A DNA stretch of 64,000 bases from Methylotenera_A sp044228245 (GCA_044228245.1 JBGAVG010000008.1:1-64000), one strand, 5' to 3'; numbered from the stretch's first letter, positions 8,644 through 17,633 are shown. The notes: generated by a model from the sequence alone, not told the origin. Made by a program: numbers and translations.

Positions 8644-8916
8644 TTACTGTTGTGCACCCTTACGTAGAAACTCATGTCGCGCTTTAGTTTCAGGTGTTTG
8701 TGCCATCAAGGTAAATAATCCTGATTCTTCCACCCATTGTAAGCGCTCTAATAATGATAGTTTAGCAAACGCAGCCAACTGCTCATCAGTCACGTAATAG
8801 CTAAAGCCGTTTGGTTCAGATGATGTGCTAACTTTTCTTATCTTTATGGCTGTTCCACCAACAAATAAAGGAGAGCTGGATGGCATGCTAATTTTTTTGG
8901 AATGAAGTTTTTTCAT
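8644..8916 (-). CDS. Small conserved-looking protein of unknown function
   Basis: A 90-residue soluble protein with a basic N-terminus (MKKLHSKKI) and a C-terminal helical part (LAAFAKLSLLERLQWVEESGLFTLMAQTPETKARHEFLRKG). It has no signal peptide or membrane segment. The ATG at 8916 follows the cysK stop by 7 bases; a GTG two codons earlier is also possible. The tight spacing suggests co-transcription and coupling with cysK. I do not recognise a family. The helical end, with its LSLLERLQWVEE segment, looks like short proteins often found beside toxin-antitoxin or type IV secretion loci, but nothing else here supports that. Confidence 0.6.
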   Translation of the reverse strand: MKKLHSKKISMPSSSPLFVGGTAIKIRKVSTSSEPNGFSYYVTDEQLAAFAKLSLLERLQWVEESGLFTLMAQTPETKARHEFLRKGAQQ

Positions 8917-8923
8917 ATGCACA

Positions 8924-9856
8924 TCATACTTCCAGATGGCTGTACAGCACGGTTGAAAGATAGCGCTCGCCGAAAGAGGGAATAATCACCACAATCAGCT
9001 TGCCCTTGTTCTCCTGCCGTTTGGCGACTTCCATCGCTGCCCAGGTTGCCGCGCCGGACGAGATGCCCACCAGCAGGCCATCCTCGGTCGCCATGCGGCG
9101 CGCGGTGTTCATGGCATCGTCATTTTTTACGCGGATCACTTCATCGTAAATTTTGGTGTTGAGTATCGATGGCACAAAGCCTGCGCCGATGCCTTGGATC
9201 GGGTGCGGGCCGCGCACGCCGCCCGATAATACCGGGCTGGCATCCGGCTCCACCGCGATGACTTGAATCTTCGGGTTGCGCGCTTTCAGCACTTCGCCTA
9301 CGCCGGTAATCGTGCCGCCGGTGCCGATGCCGGAGACGAAAATATCCACTTTGCCATCGGTATCGCGCCAGATTTCTTCTGCCGTAGTTGTGCGGTGAAT
9401 CTCCGGGTTGGCGGGGTTATCAAACTGCTGCGCAATCACATATCTGCTATCCGCTGCCGCCAGTTCCTCGGTTTTTTTAATCGCGCCCGGCATGCCGTCC
9501 GCACCCGGGGTTAATATCAAGTCGGCGCCATAAGCTTTTAGCAGAAGCCTGCGCTCGCGGCTCATGGTTTCCGGCATCACAAACGCGCATTTAATGCCCC
9601 GCGCCGCGCACACCATCGCCAACCCAATGCCCGTGTTACCGCTGGTGGCTTCTAAAATAATGGTGTCCGGTTTAATGCGCCCCGCTTTAGTGAGCGCGTC
9701 GATAATCGAAACGGCAATGCGGTCTTTTACGCTGCTGGCCGGGTTAAAGTATTCCAGCTTGCAGGCAATGGTGGCATCAATACCTGCCGCAACGCGGTTG
9801 AGCTTAACCAGTGGTGTGTTGCCGATCAACTCTGCGGTGTTGTTAGCGATGCGCAT
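8924..9856 (-). CDS. cysK: Cysteine synthase A (O-acetylserine sulfhydrylase)
   Basis: A 310-residue PLP enzyme that makes L-cysteine from O-acetylserine and sulfide. PLP-binding Lys lies in NPASSVKDRI near residue 42, the substrate loop is TSGNTGIGLA, the phosphate cup is SGIGTGGTITG, and IQGIGAGFVP is the CysK-type motif. The C-terminal SFGERYLSTVL also fits CysK better than CysM. The ribosome site AAGGAG lies 8 bases upstream of the ATG at 9856, only 32 bases after the glnS-DUF262 stop. cysK is the first intact native-looking gene beyond the foreign tract. Confidence 0.93.
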   Translation of the reverse strand: MRIANNTAELIGNTPLVKLNRVAAGIDATIACKLEYFNPASSVKDRIAVSIIDALTKAGRIKPDTIILEATSGNTGIGLAMVCAARGIKCAFVMPETMSRERRLLLKAYGADLILTPGADGMPGAIKKTEELAAADSRYVIAQQFDNPANPEIHRTTTAEEIWRDTDGKVDIFVSGIGTGGTITGVGEVLKARNPKIQVIAVEPDASPVLSGGVRGPHPIQGIGAGFVPSILNTKIYDEVIRVKNDDAMNTARRMATEDGLLVGISSGAATWAAMEVAKRQENKGKLIVVIIPSFGERYLSTVLYSHLEV

Positions 9857-9888
9857 GATGGCTCCTTAAGTATTAAGTGACTTCAGAT

Positions 9889-11270
9889 TTAATCCCCGTA
9901 CAAAACTTTTGTTGCTAGCGCAAGCCTTTTCGTGACGACTGCAGTATCGCTGGTACCAACGAACGTATTAATTTTAAACTGTTCATGCTCTTTAAGCTCT
10001 TTCCAGCCAGTAGCCAAATTGGATTGAGGCTTTTCAATATTATTAATGACAGCACACATTATACTGTCCAAGACAGAGGCGTTTAACGGCCCTCTAATGT
10101 GGAAAGGTTTCTCACCTAATGTCTGGATAATTATAGAAGTGGCTTTGAGGAAATTAATTTTAAATTTTTTCACTCTTTCCGATTCGCCACTTTGCTCAAG
10201 TTTCATCGTATTATTCAAGAAAGCCTTCATTGGTTTCTCATATTTATCTAAGTATGTGCTAAGTGCAAATACTCTTAGAAGTAACTCGACATCTTTCTGA
10301 TGTTTGTCTAACACAGATTTGCCAAGAATTTTTCTCCAGTTAACATCCTGATTCAGTTGGCGCAAAATATTCATAAACTCTCCACGGTACACACAGTTTC
10401 TGATTTCTTGCGGTTTTAAAGCAGTGCCCCCAGTATTTAGGCGCTCAAAGATATGATAAATACTTGAGTTGTTAATATCGGGTTTTAATTGCTTAACAAT
10501 CACGGCTCTAAGCGTGGATTGTTTTAATTTTCTTTGTGATGCTTCATCTAAATCCACAAAGCGTTTATTTGCATACGGGCTTCTAGGATCCAGTCCTTGT
10601 AGCCTAAATACTTGCCTACGACTTTGTGTGGTTTCAGACCCAAAGTAGCCTTCGAAGAAGTAAATTATGCTTCGAATTCTTTGTTGACCATCAATAACCA
10701 AATTTTTGTATTCTTCATCTGTATAGAAGAATACCTGTGGTATAGGTAAGCCTAAGAGAAAAGATTCAATTAACTTGGACGATTGTTTTATATTCCAAAC
10801 AAACTCTCTTTGGAACTCAGGGATGGTGATATCACCTCGTTTCCACCACTCATCAATTACGCTTAGGCTAAGGTCGGAGTTATTAACTGAAATATCATAT
10901 TCAATAACATAGTCATCCTCTTCCTCCTCTTTTTCAATATATATTTCATCGCTGACTTCAGGTTCGGTGATAATTGACATCTTAATTTCCTTATTTTCAG
11001 TCCATGTGTCTCTAAGCGTTACTACTCTATTAAAAATGGGCATTTCTGGCTTTGTGTCTTTCAAGTCTGCAACAAAGTAGCCATAACGCTCAAATTGAAA
11101 GCTCTCACCAGGGTTTACATTTTTTAGTGATTCCTCAACATAGCCAGATAAAATAATTTTGGAGCTGCTATTTAGCTCTTCCAAAAAATCAACATCATTA
11201 GAACCTGGGTGTGGTGTATTAAATAAACGTTCAAAAAGATTGACTTCACATAGATGTGAGTGATTCACGG
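9889..11270. other. AT-rich, probably horizontally acquired tract
   Basis: By hand count 11041-11160 has 43 G/C in 120 bases (36 percent) and 10201-10260 has 18 in 60 (30 percent), whereas 11341-11460 has 64 in 120 (53 percent). The change falls near 11270, inside glnS. The tract therefore comprises the last ~95 GlnRS codons plus the whole DUF262 domain. It has no transposase, integrase or tRNA gene. The right edge is approximate, since the break is judged by eye. Confidence 0.7.
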
Positions 11271-12759
11271 AAAGCCAGTGGATATTGCCCTTCACCTTCA
11301 CGGCGTCCGAGCCCGGCGTGCCGGATTTGGTATCTGGCAGGTATTCGCAATGCACCACAGTGACGTTGCCTGCGGCGTCTTTCTCGCAACTTGTGCATTT
11401 CACCACATAGCCATAACGCAGGCGCACCATGTTGCCCGGAAACAGGCGGAAATAGCCTTTGCTGGGTTCTTCCATAAAGTCTTCGCGCTCTATCCAAAGC
11501 TCTTTTGAAAGTTGAATGGTGCGTTTGCCAAGCTCCGGTTTTAGCGGATGGTTAGGTGCAAAGCAATCTTCAGACTTATTATCGTCATAGTTATCAATCA
11601 CCAGTTTAATCGGGTCCAGCACGGCGATGCGGCGCTCAGCAGCCTCGTTCAGCGTTTCGCGCATGCAGTCCTCGAGGACGGTGTATTCAATCCATGAATC
11701 CGCTTTGCTTACACCAATGCGGTCAGCAAACAGCCTGAAGCCTTCCGCCGTATAGCCGCGGCGGCGCGCGCCTGCCAGCGTGGGCAGGCGCGGGTCATCC
11801 CAGCCGCTCACATGTTTTTCTTCCACCAGTTGAATGAGCTTGCGCTTAGAAAGCACCACGTAAGTGAGGTTTAAGCGCGCGAATTCGTATTGGTGCGGCA
11901 GTGGACGCGCCAATAAACCCGCCTCTGCAAGCCGCTCCAGCAGCCAATCGTAGAACGGGCGTTGGTCTTCAAACTCCAGCGTGCAGATGGAGTGGGTGAT
12001 GGCTTCCAGCGCGTCCTCAATCGGGTGCGCAAAGGTGTACATGGGGTAGATGCACCATTTGTCGCCCGTGTTGTGGTGGTGCGCGCGGCGGATGCGGTAA
12101 ATGGCGGGGTCACGCATGTTGATGTTGGGCGAGGCCATGTCGATTTTCGCACGCAGTACCATGCTGCCATCGGGGTGTTTGCCATCGCGCATTTCGCGGA
12201 AGATGGCGAGGTTCTCGGCAACGCTGCGGTTGCGGTAAGGCGAATCTTTACCGGCTTCGGTCAGCGTGCCGCGGTTGGCGCGCATTTCGTCGGCGGTTTG
12301 GCTATCCACATAAGCATGGCCGTGTTCAATCAGGCTTTCTGCCGCGCGGTACATGAAATCAAAATAATCTGAGGCGAAATAGAGGTTGCTCTCATTGCCA
12401 TTCTGCCAGCCAAAGCCCAGCCAGTGCACCATCTCGGTGATACTGTCGACGTACTCCTGGCTTTCTTTTTCCGGATTGGTGTCGTCAAAACGCAGGTGGC
12501 AAATGCCGCCGTAATCGCGCGCCAGGCCGAAATTCAGGCAGATGGATTTAGCATGACCGATGTGAAGATAACCATTGGGCTCGGGCGGAAAACGCGTGCG
12601 GATTTTGGCGGTATCCACTTGGCCTTTTGCGTGGTGCGCCGCATCGCCCGGACTGCCTGCCCAATGCTTGTTGGCGAATTTATTTTCGGCCAGATCGCGA
12701 TCGATAATGCCTCGAATAAAGTTGGAGGCGGGCGGTGTAGGTGTTTTTTCGGATGACAT
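9889..12759 (-). CDS. glnS: Glutaminyl-tRNA synthetase fused in frame to a DUF262 domain
   Basis: One uninterrupted 956-codon frame. Residues 1-593 form an apparently complete GlnRS: HIGH at 66-69, the KMSKR-like VLSKR, and both anticodon-binding barrels, ending at the normal family terminus (PIFNRVVTLRDTW). Residues 594-956 form a DUF262 (GmrS/ParB-like) protein with PEFQREF at 647-653, DGQQR at 690-694 and a FERLNTGGTALKPQEIRN segment around 771-787. No HNH (DUF1524) tail is present. The join is ENKEIK-M, where the GlnRS stop is missing. The Met at 594 (ATG at 10980) has its own AAGGA site, so a separate 363-residue DUF262 protein could also be made. GlnRS charges tRNA-Gln; DUF262 domains are nucleotide-dependent nuclease or anti-phage modules. 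GC falls sharply from about residue 496 onward, so the 3' end looks acquired. A sequencing error removing a stop is possible but the frame is clean. Confidence 0.9.
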   Translation of the reverse strand: MSSEKTPTPPASNFIRGIIDRDLAENKFANKHWAGSPGDAAHHAKGQVDTAKIRTRFPPEPNGYLHIGHAKSICLNFGLARDYGGICHLRFDDTNPEKESQEYVDSITEMVHWLGFGWQNGNESNLYFASDYFDFMYRAAESLIEHGHAYVDSQTADEMRANRGTLTEAGKDSPYRNRSVAENLAIFREMRDGKHPDGSMVLRAKIDMASPNINMRDPAIYRIRRAHHHNTGDKWCIYPMYTFAHPIEDALEAITHSICTLEFEDQRPFYDWLLERLAEAGLLARPLPHQYEFARLNLTYVVLSKRKLIQLVEEKHVSGWDDPRLPTLAGARRRGYTAEGFRLFADRIGVSKADSWIEYTVLEDCMRETLNEAAERRIAVLDPIKLVIDNYDDNKSEDCFAPNHPLKPELGKRTIQLSKELWIEREDFMEEPSKGYFRLFPGNMVRLRYGYVVKCTSCEKDAAGNVTVVHCEYLPDTKSGTPGSDAVKVKGNIHWLSVNHSHLCEVNLFERLFNTPHPGSNDVDFLEELNSSSKIILSGYVEESLKNVNPGESFQFERYGYFVADLKDTKPEMPIFNRVVTLRDTWTENKEIKMSIITEPEVSDEIYIEKEEEEDDYVIEYDISVNNSDLSLSVIDEWWKRGDITIPEFQREFVWNIKQSSKLIESFLLGLPIPQVFFYTDEEYKNLVIDGQQRIRSIIYFFEGYFGSETTQSRRQVFRLQGLDPRSPYANKRFVDLDEASQRKLKQSTLRAVIVKQLKPDINNSSIYHIFERLNTGGTALKPQEIRNCVYRGEFMNILRQLNQDVNWRKILGKSVLDKHQKDVELLLRVFALSTYLDKYEKPMKAFLNNTMKLEQSGESERVKKFKINFLKATSIIIQTLGEKPFHIRGPLNASVLDSIMCAVINNIEKPQSNLATGWKELKEHEQFKINTFVGTSDTAVVTKRLALATKVLYGD
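10988..10992 (-). promoter_or_regulatory. Internal Shine-Dalgarno for DUF262 domain
   Basis: On the minus strand AAGGA lies 7 bases upstream of the in-frame ATG at 10980 (AAGGAAATTAAGATG). This is a textbook ribosome binding site inside the fused frame, exactly at the domain boundary. It suggests that the DUF262 protein was once, or still is, translated on its own. Confidence 0.65.
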
Positions 12760-12839
12760 GGCAGCAAGTTTAGTTAAGTTTCTGTTATTTTACACCAGCT
12801 TATGGGGTTCTATATGGCTGTGCTAAACTCTTGCTCTAT

Positions 12840-13805
12840 ATGAACGCGCTTACTTTTCCAATATTGCGATTGCTTGCGGATGGAAAATTCCATTCCGGCG
12901 AAGATTTGGCGCGGCAGTTTAAGGTGACGCGCGCTACAATATGGAATGCGGTTAATCATGCGGAAACTTTGGGGATTGAGGTGTTCTCGGTGCGCGGGCG
13001 CGGTTATAAGCTGCCACAGCCTATTGAATTTTTAGATGAAAATGAGGTGCTTAAAGCCATCGGCGAGCAGCGCGCCTGGTTTAAACTGGAAGTGCTGGAT
13101 GAAGTGGCTTCGACCAATACTCATCTCATGCAAAGCAAACATGCGGCGCATGCCACATGTGTGGCGGCACACGTGCAAACCAGCGGCAAGGGCCGCCGCG
13201 GGCGCACCTGGGTATCGCATTTGGGTTCTAGTTTAACGTTTTCATTGTTATGGCGCTTTCAATGCGGGGCAGCGGCGCTTTCCGGTTTAAGTCTGGCGGT
13301 AGGTGTGGCGCTGATGCGCACGCTGCACGGCTTTGGCATTAACCAGGCGCAACTTAAATGGCCCAATGATGTGCTGATTGACGGAAAAAAACTGGCGGGC
13401 ATTTTGATTGAACTGCAGGGTGATATGGAAGGCCCAAGCGCGGCGGTGATCGGTGTGGGCGTTAATTTGAATCTGCCAAAAAATGTGCTGCATGGCATTG
13501 ACCAGCCTGCTATTGATCTGGCAAGCACGAGTGCGCCAATTGATCAGAACGAGCTGTTAGGCGTGCTGCTGAAGCATCTGGCAGATGTATTGAGCAGCTT
13601 TGAACAGCAAGGATTTATTGCGCTGCGGGATGAATGGCTGAGCCACCATGCGTATCACAATAAGCCTGTACGCATGCATTTACCGGACGGGCGCGATGTG
13701 CAGGGCGTGGTAAAAAATGTAGCGGAGGACGGTATTTTGCTGGTGGAAACCGCGCTTGGTTTGCAGCGGTTTTCTGCGGGAGAGATTAGTCTGCGGGGTG
13801 TTTAA
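12840..13805 (+). CDS. birA: Biotin-protein ligase / biotin operon repressor BirA
   Basis: A 321-residue bifunctional protein. The N-terminal winged helix (about 1-60, KFHSGEDLARQFKVTRATIWNAV) would bind biotin-operon DNA. The ligase core carries the adenylate loop GKGRRGRTW, then LKWPNDVLIDGKKLAGIL and a C-terminal SH3-like domain. It biotinylates acetyl-CoA carboxylase BCCP in the cytoplasm. The ATG at 12840 starts the winged helix; the frame also opens at a TTG at 12831. It is divergent from glnS, with 80 bases between. In many betaproteobacteria birA is followed directly by coaX; here a receptor gene on the opposite strand separates them. Confidence 0.93.
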   Translation: MNALTFPILRLLADGKFHSGEDLARQFKVTRATIWNAVNHAETLGIEVFSVRGRGYKLPQPIEFLDENEVLKAIGEQRAWFKLEVLDEVASTNTHLMQSKHAAHATCVAAHVQTSGKGRRGRTWVSHLGSSLTFSLLWRFQCGAAALSGLSLAVGVALMRTLHGFGINQAQLKWPNDVLIDGKKLAGILIELQGDMEGPSAAVIGVGVNLNLPKNVLHGIDQPAIDLASTSAPIDQNELLGVLLKHLADVLSSFEQQGFIALRDEWLSHHAYHNKPVRMHLPDGRDVQGVVKNVAEDGILLVETALGLQRFSAGEISLRGV

Positions 13806-13828
13806 CCCGCTCAGACTTTAAACACTGC

Positions 13829-16063
13829 TTAATATTTCAGGGTCAAGCCAACATTTACAGAACGTCCCATGCCTGGCACGGATACACCATGTGCTACGCC
13901 CGTTCCCATTGTTGCGCCTTGACCAAGGTATACGCCACCTAATGGGTCGTAGTAATGTTTGTCGAAGATGTTTTCAACACCCAAATCCAGTCGTGCGTGT
14001 TTCCAGTCGTAACTGGTATAAAAATTAAACAACGTGTAACCGGCAGTTTTAAGTTCTTTGCGCACCGCCTGAACGTTATCTTTACTATCCACCAGTTTTG
14101 CCTGAAGCGTATTAGACCAGCCACCGAAATAATGCACCAAAGCCAAGCTCGCATTAAGCGGCATGATGTTGTATAAATCATCATCCGTGCTATTGTTTTT
14201 ACCGCGCACATAACTTAACGTGCCCTTCGCCTCAAAGCTGCCCATGCCAGCGTTTTGCGCCAAAAGCATTTTCCCTGACAGGTCTACGCCGTATAAACGA
14301 GCAGATTGATTATCCAGGCTTAAGTTAACAAACCCATCGGTACGCGCTGGACATGTTTTGCCAACTTTTGTGCAAGCGACCGCATCGATGTAATCATCCA
14401 CATAGGTGAAATACGGCGTTATTTTCAAGTTCCAATGCTGTTGTGCTGCATCATGCCAGTTGCCGGAAACGCTTAATGTATGTGCTGTTTCAGGCTTAAG
14501 ATTCAAATTACCGACATAGCCGTTACCATCACCATATAGATTATTCATGTTCATGACCATGGTGTTGCTATTTGACCAGGCAAAACGCTCATACACGTTG
14601 GGTGAGCGTGTTTTCATGGCGTAACCCGCTTCAAAAGCTTGGCTTTGATCCGGCGTAAAACGCGTCAAAGCGGTAACATCTATATTGTTATCGGTATTAG
14701 AACGATCGGCGGCATTAAAAGCACCCGGAATCGTTGCCGGATTGGTTGGATCGCCATAATCCATCATGCCCGCGCCATTGTTGTAACCTTGCACTTTCCC
14801 AGTATCCATTTTTACCGTGCTGCTGCGCAGGCCTAGCTGAGAGAACCATTGCTCACTCCACTTTGCATCCCACTCTGCAAATACATCATAGCGGTCACGT
14901 TCGCCATTGTTGATGTTCCAGAAAGTATTCGGCCCCATCATCGTATTCATCATCAATCCGGGTGGTGATGCGCGCCAGTAGTCGTCTAAACGATAGCGTT
15001 GATATTCTGCACCGACACGTAATGTATCGCGCTGTGAAAGATTAATGTCGCCTTTTACAGTAACACCAGTGGTTTTGCCTTCTGTGTCCATGGGCATGCC
15101 TGGCGCAGTACCCATCATGCTGGTGTAAAAATACTGCTTGTCGTCACCAAACTGCATGCTGTGGCGCGTTCTCTCGTGATAAGCGCGTGCTTCTAATGCG
15201 CCCCAGTCATACTTGCCTTTGTAGCTCAAATTGTACTGTTCACTGTCATTTCCAGTCATATCCATACGTTGATTCACAAAGCCTTGATATGGAATATCTT
15301 GTAAGCCTAACTTGAACTCAAGCAGATGGTTTTCATGCTGTACGCCAAAAGCCAGGGCATGATTACGTGACTTATAAGCGGTAGAACCAACCTCCTCACC
15401 ATCTCTTAGCCAGTTTCTAACGGTTGTTGACAATGTGGACTTGAAATCATCACCTGCTTTATAGTTATTTGCTTCAACCGTTGAGCCTGTATAGCGCATA
15501 TAGACATTTTCATTGGCTGCGCTAGCAGAAAGATTCACGCCACGCGCGTCATTATTGCTGCGGTAAAAAGTATTAATCTGGCCTTTAACTAAGAGGTCTT
15601 GTCCAGATTCGGCAAATTCCGGTGTTTCTGATTTGACCAGTATGGTTCCTGCGATGCTGTCGCCGCCCAGACTCACCGGCGAAATGCCTGCAAACACTTG
15701 CAGGTTATTTACATTTGCAGGATCAATATAAGAAAGTGGCGGATTCATGTGGTTCGCACAGCTAGAAACCAAATCCATGCCATCTACTTTTACACGTACC
15801 CGGTCATCGGCTAGACCGTGAATAACAGGCAAACTGGATACTCCGCCGGCACGATAAAGGCTAACCCCTGGCTCATCACTTAAAAGACTCGCTGTGTCAC
15901 TGGTATTGAGTGGTGATTTGTTTTCCTCGCTAATTTTATCGGCGTGAATTTCAATGCTCGGCAAATCCAGGTGTTCTGCCCGCGCGTTGTTGCTAACTAC
16001 ACTAAGCAAGCATGATGTTAGAATGCTTGTAAATGCAATGTATTTCTTCTTGAATGGCAACAT
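13829..16063 (-). CDS. TonB-dependent copper receptor (OprC/NosA type)
   Basis: A 744-residue outer-membrane receptor: signal peptide (about 1-29), plug domain (about 40-145, with RVRVKVDGMDLVSSCANHMNPP-type motif) and a 22-strand barrel ending in the aromatic terminal strand GLTLKY. The plug has CANHM at residues 102-106 and the barrel has HSM at 301-303. Together they match the CxxxM-HxM copper site described for Pseudomonas OprC. The Met-rich stretches 315-325 and the M-rich loops further on also fit copper. Import would need TonB-ExbBD, not encoded here. The gene lies between birA and coaX but on the opposite strand, suggesting insertion. Its regulator is not evident. Confidence 0.85.
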   Translation of the reverse strand: MLPFKKKYIAFTSILTSCLLSVVSNNARAEHLDLPSIEIHADKISEENKSPLNTSDTASLLSDEPGVSLYRAGGVSSLPVIHGLADDRVRVKVDGMDLVSSCANHMNPPLSYIDPANVNNLQVFAGISPVSLGGDSIAGTILVKSETPEFAESGQDLLVKGQINTFYRSNNDARGVNLSASAANENVYMRYTGSTVEANNYKAGDDFKSTLSTTVRNWLRDGEEVGSTAYKSRNHALAFGVQHENHLLEFKLGLQDIPYQGFVNQRMDMTGNDSEQYNLSYKGKYDWGALEARAYHERTRHSMQFGDDKQYFYTSMMGTAPGMPMDTEGKTTGVTVKGDINLSQRDTLRVGAEYQRYRLDDYWRASPPGLMMNTMMGPNTFWNINNGERDRYDVFAEWDAKWSEQWFSQLGLRSSTVKMDTGKVQGYNNGAGMMDYGDPTNPATIPGAFNAADRSNTDNNIDVTALTRFTPDQSQAFEAGYAMKTRSPNVYERFAWSNSNTMVMNMNNLYGDGNGYVGNLNLKPETAHTLSVSGNWHDAAQQHWNLKITPYFTYVDDYIDAVACTKVGKTCPARTDGFVNLSLDNQSARLYGVDLSGKMLLAQNAGMGSFEAKGTLSYVRGKNNSTDDDLYNIMPLNASLALVHYFGGWSNTLQAKLVDSKDNVQAVRKELKTAGYTLFNFYTSYDWKHARLDLGVENIFDKHYYDPLGGVYLGQGATMGTGVAHGVSVPGMGRSVNVGLTLKY

Positions 16064-16156
16064 AACCTTATTCTTAAAATGGTTTAATAATAGTGAGATT
16101 ATATTGGCTTAAGCGCGTACTGAGAATGTGGCATATTGTCGCAGATAAGGCACTGT

Positions 16157-16930
16157 GTGTTTTTAGTGATTGATATTGGCAATACGCGCACCAAGTGGGC
16201 GCTGGTGGATGCTGAAGGGAAATTGTCAGAAGTTGCATCGTGTTTTAATGCGGATATCGCTGCTTCGTCTTTACCGCAGGATGCCATGCGTGCGCAGAAA
16301 GCCATTATTGCCAACGTCGCGGCAGAAGCTGTTGCGCACCAAGTCGCACAGATATTGCAAGCGGCAGACAAAGAGTTTCATTTTGTTTCCGCAAAAGTGC
16401 AGGCCTGCGGCGTGATCAACGGTTATCAGAAACCGCACACATTGGGCGCAGACCGCTGGGCGGCGCTGATTGCTGCTTGGCATCTTTATCGGCACGCGAC
16501 GGTTGTCGTGAATGCAGGCACGGCGATTACGATTGATGCATTAATAGAAGATGTTACCAATGACAATATCGGCAAGAACGGACTGTATCTTGGCGGCACC
16601 ATCATGCCTGGCCTGCGCTTGATGCACGAATCGTTAAGCCATCATGCCGCCCAGCTGAATATGCCTTCAGGAGCCATGAGCACATTCCCGACTAATACGC
16701 AGAATGCGATGCAGACGGGCTGTTTGAATGCGGCTTCTGGGGCAATTGTTTTAATGTGTCAGCAGCTTGAGAAGCATTGCGGCGTGATGCCAAAGGTGGT
16801 GGTGAGTGGCGGCGATGCCGGCAAAATTGCTGAAGCCATAAATACCAACTTAATCTCCGGCTTAAAACAGGTTATCATTGTAAAAAGCCTTGTATTGCAA
16901 GGCCTGGTTTTGTTAGAGAAAGCGTGTTAG
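16157..16930 (+). CDS. coaX: Type III pantothenate kinase CoaX
   Basis: CoaX phosphorylates pantothenate, the first step of coenzyme A synthesis. The N-terminal ASKHA phosphate loop is FLVIDIGNTRTKWALVD, the pantothenate/dimer region has PHTLGADRWAALIAAWHLY, and the second phosphate motif is VVNAGTAITIDAL, followed by LGGTIMPGLRLM. The GTG at 16157 gives MFLVIDIGNTR and is preceded by AAGG at a 6-base spacing; a TTG at 16136 would add seven poorly conserved residues. The gene is followed after 13 bases by the SPOR gene, likely co-transcribed. Confidence 0.92.
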   Translation: MFLVIDIGNTRTKWALVDAEGKLSEVASCFNADIAASSLPQDAMRAQKAIIANVAAEAVAHQVAQILQAADKEFHFVSAKVQACGVINGYQKPHTLGADRWAALIAAWHLYRHATVVVNAGTAITIDALIEDVTNDNIGKNGLYLGGTIMPGLRLMHESLSHHAAQLNMPSGAMSTFPTNTQNAMQTGCLNAASGAIVLMCQQLEKHCGVMPKVVVSGGDAGKIAEAINTNLISGLKQVIIVKSLVLQGLVLLEKAC

Positions 16931-16943
16931 AGAAAGAGTGTAG

Positions 16944-17624
16944 ATGAAATTACTGGTTTGGTTGCTGGTGTTGTTCAATGTGGGTTTGCTGGCTTATTTT
17001 AATATGGACTTGGTTTTGCCTCAGCCAGTGGTTGCCGATAGATCGATACAGCCGGAAAAGCTGAAAATATTAAGCGCCAAAGATCTGGAAACAATGCCCA
17101 AAAAAGAGGCTCCGCCAGCGGTTACGGCGGCAGTGGCTGCACCGGCAGAAGCGCCGGCGACAAGCTGCTACAAATGGGGAAATTTCACCAAAACCAATCT
17201 GCCGGCAGCGCAAGTGGTATTGGCCAGGCTGGGTTTGCAAGGTGAGGTCAATCAGGAGCAGGGCGCGCAGGAGGACAGACGGTTCTGGGTATATTATCCG
17301 CCGCTAAAAAATGCGGAACTGGCAAAGCAAAAGGCGTCTGAAATCAAAGCCTTAGGCGTGCAGGAATTGATTGTCGTGCAAGATTCGCAGTGGCGCCACG
17401 CCATTTCGTTTGGCCTGTTTCAAGATGAGCAGCTTGCCATTAATTTGCTGAATGATCTGCAGGCAAAAGGTATAAAAGGTGCTACCAAGGCTTTGCGCAG
17501 TCCGGGGAAATCGCTTAGCAGCTTGCTGATCAAGGCAGTGACAGCAGAAGCGGCCCTGGAATTGCACAAAGTTAAGCCGGAATTTATCGGCACGGATATA
17601 GTACCTGCTGCCTGCCCAAGCTAG
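16944..17624 (+). CDS. SPOR-domain-like membrane protein
   Basis: A 226-residue protein with one N-terminal membrane helix (LLVWLLVLFNVGLLAYF), an Ala/Pro-rich linker (about 50-75) and a C-terminal periplasmic domain of SPOR type (about 110-180, with FWVYYPPLKNAELAKQKASE and AISFGLFQDEQLAINLLNDL). SPOR domains bind denuded septal peptidoglycan glycans and bring proteins to the division site. The domain is the one commonly found downstream of birA-coaX in betaproteobacteria. It is co-directional with coaX and 13 bases away, and converges with lpd. Confidence 0.75.
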   Translation: MKLLVWLLVLFNVGLLAYFNMDLVLPQPVVADRSIQPEKLKILSAKDLETMPKKEAPPAVTAAVAAPAEAPATSCYKWGNFTKTNLPAAQVVLARLGLQGEVNQEQGAQEDRRFWVYYPPLKNAELAKQKASEIKALGVQELIVVQDSQWRHAISFGLFQDEQLAINLLNDLQAKGIKGATKALRSPGKSLSSLLIKAVTAEAALELHKVKPEFIGTDIVPAACPS

Positions 17625-17633
17625 TGTTATCGT

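Noticed and set aside
9840..9890. A short repeat TGACTTCAG near 9878 and 10953 as insertion-site duplication
   Set aside because: Nine bases can match by chance, and no transposase or integrase lies between; it does not bracket the composition break.
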